Shown: positions 25,321 to 35,387 of the stretch, in pieces
Position numbering within the stretch: the stretch's first letter is position 1
Layout: each line of letters starts with the position of its first letter
DNA from: Carboxylicivirga longa
Lineage (GTDB): Bacteria > Bacteroidota > Bacteroidia > Bacteroidales > Marinilabiliaceae
Direction: 5' to 3'
Length of the DNA: 64,000 bases
Assembly: GCF_050589825.1 (NCBI RefSeq)
Contig: NZ_JBNGOZ010000001.1
Coordinates: forward strand, 248,001-312,000
Notes under the pieces: generated by a model
Databases searched by the model: none
What the model saw: the letters and a program-made list of their open reading frames with translations, nothing else
Told to the model about the DNA's origin: nothing
Translations under genes and position numbers: made by a program

Positions 25321-27786
25321 ATGAGATATACGATAAGTTTTATAGTTCTTTTTTTAATCGTTTTTTCTAGTCATGGGCTTGAGAAAAGAGAACGAATTCC
25401 ATTTAATCAGAATTGGCGCTTCTGTATAGGTGAAACAGGTAAAGAAAGTTCGATTGAGTTTAATGATGATGGTTGGCGAGTCTTGAGCTTGCCTCATGAT
25501 TGGGCGATTGAAGGACCCTTTAGTGAAGAGCACAATGCCCGTACGGGTGGTTTGCCGGTATCAGGAACGGCATGGTATCGAAAGCGCTTTTCGTTAGATA
25601 AATCGTATCAGGGTAAAATCGTCAACTTGGAGTTTGATGGTGTGATGAGTAATGCAGAGGTCTATATTAATGGCCATCGTGTGGCCTACAGACCCTATGG
25701 TTACATCGGTTTTGAGGCTGATTTAACCCCTTATCTCAAATATGGTCATGATAATGTGGTGGCTGTAAAAGTAGCCCCAGAAGAACAATCTTCCCGATGG
25801 TATCCTGGTGCTGGTATTTATCGTAATGTGTGGATGGAGATTAAAAATCCGGTGCATGTTGCCCATTGGGGTACCTATATCACGACGCCAACAGTGTCTT
25901 CTAAATCTGCTCTTGTAAAAGTATCAACAACTATCTGCAGGACAACTGATAAGACAGGTAACTACCGTCTTCTATCGCAGATTATGGATCACAAAGGGAC
26001 AATTGTAGCTACAGCTGAGTCTGATTTGAAATTGGATTCGGAGCAAATCATAGTAGAGCAGGAAATTGAAATACAATCACCACAATTGTGGGAACAGGAC
26101 AATCCACATTTATATCAGCTAAAGTCAATCATAATAAGAGATGGAACCACAGTTGATACCTACAACTCAACGTTTGGGGTACGTACCATTGAATATTCTA
26201 AAACGGAAGGTTTCTTACTTAATGGTCGTCAGGTACGGTTTCAAGGCGTTTGCCTACACCATGATTTAGGACCGCTTGGAGCGGCAGTCAACTATCGGGC
26301 TACGCAACGTCAATTGGAGATTATGAAAGAGATGGGTGTTAATGCCATCCGCACCAGCCATAACCCGCCTTCACCCGAACAGCTGGAACTATGTGATAAA
26401 ATGGGCATCCTGGTTCAGATTGAGGCCTTTGACTGTTGGAAAGCACCAAAGACTGCAAACGGCTATCACAAATATTGGGACGAATGGCATGAGCGAGACT
26501 TACGTGATATGATTAAGCGTGATAGAAATCATCCTTCAGTGGTCATGTATAGCATTGGTAATGAAATTGTAGAACAACGATTGGGACATGGAGGTAAAGT
26601 GGCCAGTTCATTAACAGCTATTTGTCATGATGAAGACCCAACCAGGCCGGTAACGGCTGGATTTAATATGTATCCGGCTTGCGTGAAGAATGGCCTCGCC
26701 GAAGCCATTGACTTGGTTGGATTTAATTATAAACCAACACAGTATGATAATCTGCTGGCCGAACACCCCGATTGGATTGTTTACGGCTCTGAAACTTCTT
26801 CGTGTGTGAGTTCAAGAGGGGTTTATCATTTGCCGTTGGAAAATTACGACAAACACGAATCGTTGCAGGTTAGCAGTTATGATATTATTAGTCCGCCATG
26901 GGCTTATCCTCCAGATTTTGAGTTTGATGCCCAACAAACCATGACGCGCTCATTAGGGGAGTTTGTTTGGACGGGATTTGATTATCTGGGCGAACCAACG
27001 CCTTATAACGGACAGGATAACCATACCCATGGGAAGTGGACAGGAGACTGGCCTTCCAGAAGCTCCTACTTTGGTATCGTTGACTTATGTGGTTTTCCGA
27101 AAGACCGTTTTTACCTTTATCAAAGTGTTTGGACTGACAAACCAATGGTACACATCCTGCCGCATTGGAATTGGGAGGACTCACCTCATGATACCATTCC
27201 GGTATTTTGCTATACCAATTGTGATGAAGCAGAATTATTTCTCAATGGAAAATCACTTGGTAAAAAGGTAATGGGAAAAGACAAGACAACCATTCCATCT
27301 GTATTTAATTGGTGGAAAAAGCCCCAGACAACCTGGGATTCTCCTTACCGAATAAATTGGAATGTGAAGTATGAGCCGGGTGAATTGAAAGTAATAGCTT
27401 ATAATAATGGAGAAGTAGCGGCAAGTAAGACCATTGTTACTGCATCAGAGCCGGCACAAATAAATTTATTGCCTGACAGAAAGATTATCGAAGCTGATGG
27501 TTATGATTTATCGTTTATTACCGTTCGCATTGAAGATAAACAAGGGAATTTCTGCCCTATGGCTGATAATCTAATACATTTTGATATTAAAGGGCCTGCT
27601 ACTATTGCCGCTGTTGGTAATGGTAATGCTGCCACTACAGAACCTTTTCAGGCTCACTATCGCAAAGCGTTTAATGGTTTATGTATGTTAATCATCAAAA
27701 GTGAAAAGGGTAAAGCTGGTAAGGTAAGTATAAAAGCTTACGCCGATAACCTTAATACGGGCAAAATAAAGATTATTACTAATTAG
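25321..27786 (+). CDS. GH2 glycosidase, beta-galactosidase-like
   Basis: An 821-residue exported enzyme with full GH2 architecture. A signal peptide (to about 20) is followed by a sugar-binding jelly roll (NQNWRFCIGE, LPHDWAIEGPF), an immunoglobulin-like domain, a TIM barrel (HHDLGPLGAA, IRTSHNPPSPEQLE), and two C-terminal Ig-like/DUF4982-type domains. The probable acid/base is E415 in SIGNEI and the nucleophile E491 in YGSETSS. GH2 members cleave beta-galactosides, beta-mannosides or glucuronides from non-reducing ends; with sulfatases nearby, exo-action on a desulfated galactan is a reasonable guess. A second GH2 lies downstream at 30817. Confidence 0.9.
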   Translation: MRYTISFIVLFLIVFSSHGLEKRERIPFNQNWRFCIGETGKESSIEFNDDGWRVLSLPHDWAIEGPFSEEHNARTGGLPVSGTAWYRKRFSLDKSYQGKIVNLEFDGVMSNAEVYINGHRVAYRPYGYIGFEADLTPYLKYGHDNVVAVKVAPEEQSSRWYPGAGIYRNVWMEIKNPVHVAHWGTYITTPTVSSKSALVKVSTTICRTTDKTGNYRLLSQIMDHKGTIVATAESDLKLDSEQIIVEQEIEIQSPQLWEQDNPHLYQLKSIIIRDGTTVDTYNSTFGVRTIEYSKTEGFLLNGRQVRFQGVCLHHDLGPLGAAVNYRATQRQLEIMKEMGVNAIRTSHNPPSPEQLELCDKMGILVQIEAFDCWKAPKTANGYHKYWDEWHERDLRDMIKRDRNHPSVVMYSIGNEIVEQRLGHGGKVASSLTAICHDEDPTRPVTAGFNMYPACVKNGLAEAIDLVGFNYKPTQYDNLLAEHPDWIVYGSETSSCVSSRGVYHLPLENYDKHESLQVSSYDIISPPWAYPPDFEFDAQQTMTRSLGEFVWTGFDYLGEPTPYNGQDNHTHGKWTGDWPSRSSYFGIVDLCGFPKDRFYLYQSVWTDKPMVHILPHWNWEDSPHDTIPVFCYTNCDEAELFLNGKSLGKKVMGKDKTTIPSVFNWWKKPQTTWDSPYRINWNVKYEPGELKVIAYNNGEVAASKTIVTASEPAQINLLPDRKIIEADGYDLSFITVRIEDKQGNFCPMADNLIHFDIKGPATIAAVGNGNAATTEPFQAHYRKAFNGLCMLIIKSEKGKAGKVSIKAYADNLNTGKIKIITN

Positions 27787-27806
27787 ATAGAGATTATTAA
27801 AGCTTC

Positions 27807-27852
27807 TTGTCTTTCCTTTTGCATCTGTCGGAAACTGTGAGAGGAAAGACAA
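27807..27852 (+). promoter_or_regulatory. Intercistronic hairpin before the first sulfatase gene
   Basis: TTGTCTTTCC at 27807-27816 pairs perfectly with GGAAAGACAA at 27843-27852, with a 26-base loop that may fold further. No T-run follows. It separates the glycosidase part from the sulfatase part of the operon and may set their relative amounts. Confidence 0.5.
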
Positions 27853-27876
27853 AAGAGGCTAACTAAATACGGAAAT

Positions 27877-29331
27877 ATGAAAACCATAAATAGATTATTT
27901 TTTTTGTTGGTTATTTTAGCTGGCTTCTCATCTTGCAACTCCTCAAAGGATGCAACAAATAGCATACAGCCTAATATTATATATATCCTGGCTGATGATT
28001 TAGGTTATGGCGATGTAGGTTTTAATGGTCAGTCAAAATTCCAAACACCTAATATTGATAAGTTAGCTGCGAATGGAATGGTGTTTACTCAGCATTATTC
28101 GGGTTCAACAGTTTGTGCCCCTTCTCGTTCTGCACTTTTAACCGGACAACACACTGGCCATACTGCTATTAGAGGTAACAAGGAAGTCCGACCTGAAGGA
28201 CAGTATCCATTGCCCGACAGTACTTACACCATGGCAGAGATGTTACAGGAAGCCGGTTATAAAACGGGTGTATTTGGAAAATGGGGGCTTGGATATCCAG
28301 GGTCTGAGGGCGACCCGAATAAGCAGGGTTTCAACGAATTTTATGGTTATAACTGCCAGCGATTAGCGCACCATTACTACCCTTATCATTTATGGCATAA
28401 TCAGACAAAGGTTATACTAGAGGGTAACAAAGGCGCTGAGCAAAATGACTACGCGGCTGAACTGATTCATGATAAAGCCATGCATTTTATAGAAACCAAC
28501 AAAGATGATGCGTTTTTTATGTACTATGCCTCGCCAATACCGCATGCAGAGCTGTTAATGCCACAGGAAAACATTGATGCCTTTAAAGGGAAATTATTAC
28601 CTGAAAAGCAATATAAAGGAACTGATGAGGGTGAAAACTATCGTCAGGGACCATATGGTTCGCAGAAAGATTGCCATGCAACGTTTGCAGCTATGGTGAC
28701 GCTATTGGATCAGCAGGTTGGTGAAATAGTGAATAAACTGAATGCTTTTGGTATTGCTGATAATACGATTATCATATTCACATCTGATAACGGCCCTCAC
28801 CAGGAAGGTGGTGCCGATCCCGATTATTTTAACAGCAATGCCCAATTCAAAGGATATAAACGTGATTTATACGAGGGTGGTATTCATGTGCCAATGATAG
28901 CACAATGGCCTGGTAAAATCAAACCCGGAAGTACAACAGAGCATATCTCTGCATTTTGGGATGTGATGCCCACCATTGCCGATATGATTGGAATGGATCT
29001 ACAGGGAGACATAGATGGCATATCATTTTTGCCAACGCTGTTTGGTATGTCGAATCAAAAGAAACATGACTATTTGTATTGGGAGTTTCATGAAAAAGGA
29101 GGACGCATAGCCATCCGTAAGGACAATTGGAAAGCTGTTAAATATAATGTCCTAAAACAACCTGAGAAATCAATCGAGTTATATGATTTAAGCACCGACC
29201 CGGGTGAAACTAAAAATATTGCTTCAGATTATCCTGAAATTGTTATTGAGATGAATCGAATTATGCGAGAAGCAAGAACAGAGTCTGAGGTTTATCAGTT
29301 TGCAGCTCCAACCTACTTAAATGTGGATTAA
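27877..29331 (+). CDS. Formylglycine-dependent sulfatase (S1), lipoprotein
   Basis: A 484-residue type I sulfatase anchored as a lipoprotein (lipobox FSSCNSSK). Metal-binding aspartates are in ILADDLGYGD, and the cysteine converted to formylglycine is C80 in VCAPSRSALLTG, the CxPxR signature. Further landmarks are GKWGLG, HTGHTAIRGN and TSDNGPH. It removes sulfate esters from sugars in the periplasm or at the surface. Activation needs a maturase (anSME or FGE), which is not encoded in this window. The first of three sulfatases in the operon; their sequences differ, so they probably act on different sulfate positions. Confidence 0.93.
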   Translation: MKTINRLFFLLVILAGFSSCNSSKDATNSIQPNIIYILADDLGYGDVGFNGQSKFQTPNIDKLAANGMVFTQHYSGSTVCAPSRSALLTGQHTGHTAIRGNKEVRPEGQYPLPDSTYTMAEMLQEAGYKTGVFGKWGLGYPGSEGDPNKQGFNEFYGYNCQRLAHHYYPYHLWHNQTKVILEGNKGAEQNDYAAELIHDKAMHFIETNKDDAFFMYYASPIPHAELLMPQENIDAFKGKLLPEKQYKGTDEGENYRQGPYGSQKDCHATFAAMVTLLDQQVGEIVNKLNAFGIADNTIIIFTSDNGPHQEGGADPDYFNSNAQFKGYKRDLYEGGIHVPMIAQWPGKIKPGSTTEHISAFWDVMPTIADMIGMDLQGDIDGISFLPTLFGMSNQKKHDYLYWEFHEKGGRIAIRKDNWKAVKYNVLKQPEKSIELYDLSTDPGETKNIASDYPEIVIEMNRIMREARTESEVYQFAAPTYLNVD

Positions 29332-29359
29332 TATGCGTGGCTCAATAAAAATACAAAAA

Positions 29360-30805
29360 ATGAAGTGGCTCTCTGGGATAATCATTTTTTTATCTTTATT
29401 CCTGATTGCCTGTCAATCATCATATGACAAAACATCACCCAATGTGATTATGATATTGGTAGATGATATGGGGTGGACTGATTTAGCATGTTACGGTAGC
29501 GATTACCATCAAACACCCAATATAGACCAATTGGCATCCGAAGGTACTTTATTCACCAATTCGTATAGCTCTTGTAATGTATGTTCACCAACAAGAGCGG
29601 CACTAATGACAGGAAAGAATCCTGCGCGTTTGCATTTGACCGATTGGATTGAAGGGCATAAATATCCTTGGGCCAAATTAAAAGTGCCTGAGTGGAAAAT
29701 GTATTTGGATGCAAAAGAATACACTTTGGCTGAAGCTTTTAAGGATGCCGGGTATTATACGGCTCATATTGGCAAATGGCATTTGGGTGAAACAGAAAAG
29801 GATTGGCCAGAACACCATGGTTTTGATGTTAATATTGCTGGTTGGTCAAAAGGTGCACCCAATAGAAATGCGAAAAATGGTTCAAAAGGCTATTTCTCTC
29901 CTTATGGTAATCCTCGCCTTAATGATGGCGAAGAAGGTGAGTATTTGACAGAACGCCTCACTGATCAGGTTTGTAAAGTGATTCAAGAACAAAAGAATAA
30001 ACCTTTCTTTATTAATTTCTGGCTATACAATGTGCATATGCCTTTACAGGCAAAAGAAAACAAAATTCAGAAGTATGTAGCTTTAAGTGATAGCGCTAAA
30101 AACCATTATAATCCCAAATATGCTGCTATGGTGGAACATTCTGATGATGCTGTCGGCAAGGTAGTTGCCCAATTAAAAGAAAGTGGTTTATTTGAAAATA
30201 CCATCATTTTGTTGGCCTCCGATAATGGTGGCTTAATTGGTAAAGGGAAGCGTAAAATCACAAGTAATGCACCTTTGCGCCATGGTAAAGGAGGTATATA
30301 CGAAGGAGGTATTCGAATACCGACCATTTTATATGCGCCAACAATTAATAAAGCTAATGACATAATTCACGAGCCGGTTATTACAGAGGACTATTATCCT
30401 ACACTATTCGAATTGGCAGGCATTCATTTAGCTGATAAGAATGTGGCATTGGATGGTCAAAGTTGGCTGCCGCTGCTGGAAGGAGAGCAAACACTTAAGC
30501 GTGATGCTATACATTGGCACTATCCTCATTACCATCAGGAAGGAGCAGTGCCACATAGTGCCATTCGACAAGGAAAATGGAAGCTTATAGAAAACTTGGA
30601 AACTAATAGCTTTGAATTATACAATTTAGAAGAAGACCTGGGTGAGAAGAATGATTTACATCGTCAATATCCAGATATCCTTTCTGAGTTAAAAAATAAT
30701 CTGGACATATGGCGAAAAGATGTGAATGCACAAATGCCAAAAAATAATCCCGAGTTTGAACCAATTAAGGAGCGAAAGAAAAACAAACGAATTGTTAACG
30801 ACTAA
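29360..30805 (+). CDS. Formylglycine-dependent sulfatase (S1), lipoprotein
   Basis: A 481-residue type I sulfatase with lipobox FLIACQSS. Metal ligands are in ILVDDMGWTD, the formylglycine cysteine is C75 in VCSPTRAALMTG, and GKWHLG and SDNGG follow as usual. The frame is open from 29321, overlapping the previous gene, but the ATG at 29360 is directly followed by the signal peptide and is preferred. The closing part (ELYNLEEDLGEKNDL) is the common C-terminal subdomain. It sits 28 bases after one sulfatase and 11 before a GH2 gene, consistent with stepwise desulfation and hydrolysis of the same glycan. Confidence 0.93.
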   Translation: MKWLSGIIIFLSLFLIACQSSYDKTSPNVIMILVDDMGWTDLACYGSDYHQTPNIDQLASEGTLFTNSYSSCNVCSPTRAALMTGKNPARLHLTDWIEGHKYPWAKLKVPEWKMYLDAKEYTLAEAFKDAGYYTAHIGKWHLGETEKDWPEHHGFDVNIAGWSKGAPNRNAKNGSKGYFSPYGNPRLNDGEEGEYLTERLTDQVCKVIQEQKNKPFFINFWLYNVHMPLQAKENKIQKYVALSDSAKNHYNPKYAAMVEHSDDAVGKVVAQLKESGLFENTIILLASDNGGLIGKGKRKITSNAPLRHGKGGIYEGGIRIPTILYAPTINKANDIIHEPVITEDYYPTLFELAGIHLADKNVALDGQSWLPLLEGEQTLKRDAIHWHYPHYHQEGAVPHSAIRQGKWKLIENLETNSFELYNLEEDLGEKNDLHRQYPDILSELKNNLDIWRKDVNAQMPKNNPEFEPIKERKKNKRIVND

Positions 30806-30816
30806 TCGATATATCT

Positions 30817-33249
30817 ATGAAATACTATATGTTACTGGCATTTATTATGCTTATAACCTCAACAGCATGCACCAATAATAACAATGTTGAGGTTCGGACA
30901 AGGGAATCACTGGACCTAAATTGGCACTTTATTCAGGAAGATATTCAAAACGCTGAGCAAGTTTCCTTTGATGATAGCCAATGGCGTCAGTTAAATGTAC
31001 CGCACGACTGGAGTATTGAAGGTGAGTACAATGAAAATAACCCGGCAGGTATTGCCGGTGCATTCTTACCCACCGGTATTGGTTGGTATAGAAAGCAATT
31101 AGTCATTGAAGACTTAAAACCGGATGAAAAATATTTTGTAGAGTTCGACGGTGTTTACATGAATAGCGATGTTTGGATTAACGGACATCATCTGGGGAAT
31201 AGGCCTTATGGATACATCAGTTTTAGCTACGATTTAACACCCTTCCTCAATGAAGGAACTAATGTAATAGCAGTGCGTGTTGATCACTCTAAAGCACCCA
31301 GTGGCAGATGGTATACTGGCTCTGGCATTTATCGTCATGTATGGCTCACAAAAACAAAGAACATCTATGTTCCGCAATGGGGAACAGCTGTGACCACTCC
31401 TCACGTGAGCTCTCAGAAAGCAAATGTCAATTTACAGATTCAGTTAAACAATGAAACAGACGATAAAACTTCTGTATTAGTGAATAGCTTTATTAAAGAT
31501 GCTGATGGTAAAACAGTAGCCAAAGCCGAAAGCGAAATAAAGATAGATGCGCAAGCTGAATTAACTCAAAGCTTTGAGGTAGAAGAACCCTTGTTATGGT
31601 CTCCTGAACAACCAAATATGTACAGTATTGAAACAACTCTGATTGTTAACGGAGAAAAAATGGATCAATATACTACACCATTGGGCATTCGTTCCATAGA
31701 GCTAAAAGGCAGTAAGGGCTTCCTTTTGAATGATAAAGCTATCAAATTCAAAGGTTTAAGTAATCACCACGATGCAGGTCCGGTTGGTGCTGCTGTGCCA
31801 GATGATGTTTTATACCGCCGTTTGAAGATGCTAAAAGAAATGGGTTGTAATGCCTTACGAACAACTCACAATCCGTTCTCCCCGGAATTCTATACCATGT
31901 GTGACACCATGGGCTTTATGGTGATGGATGAGGCGTTTGACGGATGGTGGAAACCTAAAGCCAAACATGATTATGGCAATTATTTTGCGGAATGGTGGAA
32001 ACGCGACCTGACTGACTTCATGAAACGCGATCGTAATCATCCATCTGTTGTAATCTGGAGTATTGGTAATGAAGTGCATGGTTTCACTGCTGCTGAACAA
32101 AAGGAGATTGTTGGCTTTGCTAGAGCAATTGATAACACAAGGCCTATCACACAAGGTCGTGGTTATATGGCTCCTCATATCGATATTGCTGGCTTTAACG
32201 GCCATGGAGAGTTTAAAGGAAGTTTGGCAAAGTATAACAAGAACCATCCGCAGAAAGCCATTATCGGTACGGAGATAACACATACACTTCAAACAAGAGG
32301 CGTTTACCGCACAAAAACGTGGTATCGTACAAAAGATAATCCTGCCCCTTGGGAGAAACCCGAACAATTTGCCAAGATGGAGCACAAAGTCTATAAAATT
32401 GATGATTTATCAGAACAAGAAGTTTTTACCGGTATTACGCCAAGGTACCAGTCTTCTTATGACAATTCGATTGTACGCATTGGAGTTCGCCACGAATGGA
32501 ACAGGGTTGAGGAAAGAGACTATTACCTGGGGAATTTTCGATGGACTGGTTTCGATTACCTGGGTGAATCATTTAATTGGCCGGCGCGTACAGCTAATTT
32601 TGGCATAATTGACTTGGCTGGTTTCCCTAAAGACCATTATTACCTATACCAAAGTTTGTGGAGTGATAAACCTATGGTACATTTATTACCGCACTGGACG
32701 CATCCTGACAAGGAAAATGTGGAAATTCCAGTAGTAGTTTATACTAATTGTGAGTCAGCCGAACTTTTTCTAAATGGTCAGTCTTTAGGTGAAAAGAAAA
32801 TAGGTAAAGAAAGACAGTTGGTATGGTTAGTACCGTATCAAGATGGGAAACTTACAGTCATTGCAAAAACTAACGGTGTTGAAATGGCTGAAAAACAGTA
32901 TATCACAGCAGGAGAACCAACCGGTATAAACATTGTTGCTGATAGAACCCAGATAAAAAGCAATAATAGAGATGTCGTGCATTGCGAAATTACGGTTGTT
33001 GACGAACAAGGTACCATGGTACCCCACGCGAATGACCTAATTGAGTTTGAGGTGAAGGGGCCAGCTCAAATTATCGGTGTCGAAAATGGTGATATTCTGG
33101 ATTTATCACCTCATAAAGTCAGCCAGCGCAAAGCATTTAATGGCAAATGCCTCTTAATGATTCAAGCCACTGGTGAAAGCGGTCAGATTGAGGTTACGGC
33201 AAAGGCAGAGACCTTAACGAGTAGTAAAAAAATAGTTTTATCCGAGTAA
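30817..33249 (+). CDS. GH2 glycosidase, lipoprotein
   Basis: An 810-residue GH2 enzyme with lipobox TSTACTNNN. Domain order matches the gene at 25321: jelly roll (LDLNWHFIQED, VPHDWSIEGEY), Ig-like domain, TIM barrel, then Ig-like/DUF4982-type domains. The probable acid/base is E419 in SIGNEV and nucleophile E486 in IGTEITH. The two GH2 proteins share long stretches (for example the KDxxYLYQS and CxxAELFLNGxSLG segments) and probably arose by duplication, but one is anchored by lipid and the other is likely soluble in the periplasm. The substrate linkage cannot be read from the sequence. Confidence 0.9.
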   Translation: MKYYMLLAFIMLITSTACTNNNNVEVRTRESLDLNWHFIQEDIQNAEQVSFDDSQWRQLNVPHDWSIEGEYNENNPAGIAGAFLPTGIGWYRKQLVIEDLKPDEKYFVEFDGVYMNSDVWINGHHLGNRPYGYISFSYDLTPFLNEGTNVIAVRVDHSKAPSGRWYTGSGIYRHVWLTKTKNIYVPQWGTAVTTPHVSSQKANVNLQIQLNNETDDKTSVLVNSFIKDADGKTVAKAESEIKIDAQAELTQSFEVEEPLLWSPEQPNMYSIETTLIVNGEKMDQYTTPLGIRSIELKGSKGFLLNDKAIKFKGLSNHHDAGPVGAAVPDDVLYRRLKMLKEMGCNALRTTHNPFSPEFYTMCDTMGFMVMDEAFDGWWKPKAKHDYGNYFAEWWKRDLTDFMKRDRNHPSVVIWSIGNEVHGFTAAEQKEIVGFARAIDNTRPITQGRGYMAPHIDIAGFNGHGEFKGSLAKYNKNHPQKAIIGTEITHTLQTRGVYRTKTWYRTKDNPAPWEKPEQFAKMEHKVYKIDDLSEQEVFTGITPRYQSSYDNSIVRIGVRHEWNRVEERDYYLGNFRWTGFDYLGESFNWPARTANFGIIDLAGFPKDHYYLYQSLWSDKPMVHLLPHWTHPDKENVEIPVVVYTNCESAELFLNGQSLGEKKIGKERQLVWLVPYQDGKLTVIAKTNGVEMAEKQYITAGEPTGINIVADRTQIKSNNRDVVHCEITVVDEQGTMVPHANDLIEFEVKGPAQIIGVENGDILDLSPHKVSQRKAFNGKCLLMIQATGESGQIEVTAKAETLTSSKKIVLSE

Positions 33250-33269
33250 TTATTATAAATAGATATTTC

Positions 33270-34826
33270 ATGTTACGATATGCACATGCATTTATAGCAA
33301 TCCTTCTCAGCATAGTAATAGGATTAACGGCTTGCAATAACAAGCAAGGCAAGCAAAATAAACAAAAAGCCAAATCACCAAATATTGTTGTCATTTACTT
33401 AGATGACTTAGGTTATGGCGATTTAAGTTCGTATGGAGCAACAGAATTGCAAACCCCAAATATTGATGCCTTAGCCTCAGGTGGTGTGAAATTTACCAAT
33501 GGCTACGCTTCATCGGCCACATGTACACCGAGTAGATATGCCCTGTTAACAGGTTTTTACCCATGGAAAAATAAGCAAGCTAAGATTCTTCCTGGAACAG
33601 CACCATTAATTATAGATACAGCCCAGGTTACTTTAGCGAAGATGCTGAAAAAGCAAGGCTATCAAACAGCATTAGTTGGCAAATGGCATTTAGGCCTTGG
33701 CACAGGTCATGTTGATTGGAATAAGACTGTTTCGCCAGGTCCTAATGAAGTAGGATTTGATTATGCCTATTACATGGCTGCCACACAGGATCGTGTGCCA
33801 ACTGTATATTTAAAAGATGGATTGGTGGAAGGCCTCGATGCTAATGACCCGATTGAGATAGATTATAAAAATAACTTTGAGGGGCAGCCAACTGGTAAAG
33901 ATAACCCTGAACTTTGTGAGATGATGTGGCATCATGGTCATAACTCAACAATTGTAAATGGTGTGCCTCGTATTGGTTACATGAAAGGTGGTGAAGCAGC
34001 TAAATGGAACGATATTGATATGGCCGATCACTTTTTAGTCAAGGCACAAGAATATGTCAAGTCACAGAAGGATAAACCTTTCTTCTTGTATTATGCCATG
34101 CAGCAACCACATGTGCCGCGTACACCTCACCCTCGATTTGTTGGCAAATCAGGTATGGGGCCTCGAGGTGATGTCATTCTGGAGGCAGATTGGTGTGTTG
34201 GAGAATTCATTAAAACTTTGGAGGAAGAAGGCATTTTAGATAATACATTAATTGTATTCTCAAGTGATAACGGACCTGTTTTGAACGACGGATACTATGA
34301 TGATGCAGTAGAAAAACTAGGGAATCATACTCCGGCAGGTCAATTGCGTGGTGGAAAGTACAGTTTGTTTGAAGCTGGGACAAGAGTTCCGTTTATCACC
34401 TATTGGAAAGGTACTATTCAACCCGGTATTTCTGATGCATTGGTTTGCCAGATGGATTTATTAGCTTCATTAGCTAAGTTGGTTGGCACAAACGAATCAT
34501 CAACAGACAGTGAGGAACTGCTGGATGTATTCTTAGGTAAAAGTACTAATGGTCGTGAGTCTCTTGTTATAGAAGCGACTACCCGCACCGCATTACGCCA
34601 TGGCGATTGGATTATGATTCCACCTTATAAGGGCCCTGCAAAAAACAAGTTGGTAAATATTGAACTGGGTAATGCTCAAAACTTTCAACTATATAACCTA
34701 AAAGAAGATATTGGGCAGCAGAACAATCTGGCCAAAAGCAATCCAGAGAAACTACAAGAATTACTGGACATCTTTAATACTACCAGAGGGGATTATTCGC
34801 AAATAACGAAAATGGAATTGAAGTAG
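33270..34826 (+). CDS. Formylglycine-dependent sulfatase (S1), lipoprotein
   Basis: A 518-residue type I arylsulfatase-like enzyme with lipobox IGLTACNNK. Metal-site aspartates are in IYLDDLGYGD, the formylglycine cysteine is C85 in TCTPSRYALLTG, and GKWHLGLG and SSDNGPVLND follow. A longer insertion after GKWHLGLG (with the segment LCEMMWHHGHN) separates it from the other two sulfatases and resembles exo-acting galactose- or N-acetylgalactosamine-sulfatase subfamilies. It is the last gene of the susC operon and is followed by a terminator at 34891. Confidence 0.93.
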   Translation: MLRYAHAFIAILLSIVIGLTACNNKQGKQNKQKAKSPNIVVIYLDDLGYGDLSSYGATELQTPNIDALASGGVKFTNGYASSATCTPSRYALLTGFYPWKNKQAKILPGTAPLIIDTAQVTLAKMLKKQGYQTALVGKWHLGLGTGHVDWNKTVSPGPNEVGFDYAYYMAATQDRVPTVYLKDGLVEGLDANDPIEIDYKNNFEGQPTGKDNPELCEMMWHHGHNSTIVNGVPRIGYMKGGEAAKWNDIDMADHFLVKAQEYVKSQKDKPFFLYYAMQQPHVPRTPHPRFVGKSGMGPRGDVILEADWCVGEFIKTLEEEGILDNTLIVFSSDNGPVLNDGYYDDAVEKLGNHTPAGQLRGGKYSLFEAGTRVPFITYWKGTIQPGISDALVCQMDLLASLAKLVGTNESSTDSEELLDVFLGKSTNGRESLVIEATTRTALRHGDWIMIPPYKGPAKNKLVNIELGNAQNFQLYNLKEDIGQQNNLAKSNPEKLQELLDIFNTTRGDYSQITKMELK

Positions 34827-34890
34827 ATATAGCTTATGGCATGGCTAGTTATTTTAAATGTTAGTTCAGTTATTTAAAACTTAATAAGGG

Positions 34891-34932
34891 TGGAGGGAAG
34901 GCTTAATTATTCATTAGATTCCCTCCATTTTA
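34891..34932 (+). terminator. Terminator of the susC operon
   Basis: TGGAGGGAA at 34891-34899 pairs with TTCCCTCCA at 34919-34927, followed by TTTTA. It lies 64 bases after the last sulfatase stop. Confidence 0.75.
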
Positions 34933-35064
34933 TATACTCCTTTCTATTTAAATAGATATGTCCTTTTGGTTATTTCTTATAAAACAGAATAGTGTTAGTT
35001 AGAAAGAGTAGTATAAACAATGGCAATTAAGGAAAATGTCTCATAAAACCTAGGTTTTGATATA

Positions 35065-35135
35065 TAACCGGTTAAATTAACACAGGTGATAATCCATTCA
35101 GAAATTCTTAAATTATCATTTACAATTTTTACAAC
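35065..35135 (+). repeat. 71-base dispersed repeat, copy 2
   Basis: Ungapped match to 7471-7541 (54 of 71 positions identical by hand count), in the same orientation. It directly follows the palindrome AAAACCTAGGTTTT at 35045-35058. The copies bracket the polysaccharide utilisation locus, one on each side. Confidence 0.6.
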
Positions 35136-35387
35136 TTTTCATTTAGCTGTTTTAAGTATTAAACTGACTTCTCTTAGTGAGAAAAAGCGTTGTAAATACC
35201 CTTCGGTTTTTCTAAAATTGCCAAAGTATTTAATGTAGGTGTAAAATAGCTCCGTAAGGCAGTAATAATAGTGTTTGTAGTGAATACCACAGATTTATAT
35301 TCTTTACGCAATATTTACAACGTAAACTCTGTAACTATCTAATATTAAGCACATAGAAAATTATGTATCGGAAAGTAACTTTAAAAA

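Larger units (their letters stand above)
34827..35387. other. Convergent intergenic region
   Basis: This 561-base gap separates the plus-strand susC operon from the minus-strand lytR gene. It holds the operon terminator (34891-34932), a 14-base palindrome AAAACCTAGGTTTT at 35045-35058, repeat copy 2 (35065-35135), and a nested imperfect inverted repeat with TTTACG/CGTAAA arms at about 35289-35332 that could end the lytR transcript. No gene is supported. Confidence 0.55.

Noticed and set aside
31855..32385. 176-residue minus-strand frame inside the second GH2 gene
   Set aside because: Antisense shadow of the catalytic barrel region of a well-supported GH2 enzyme.
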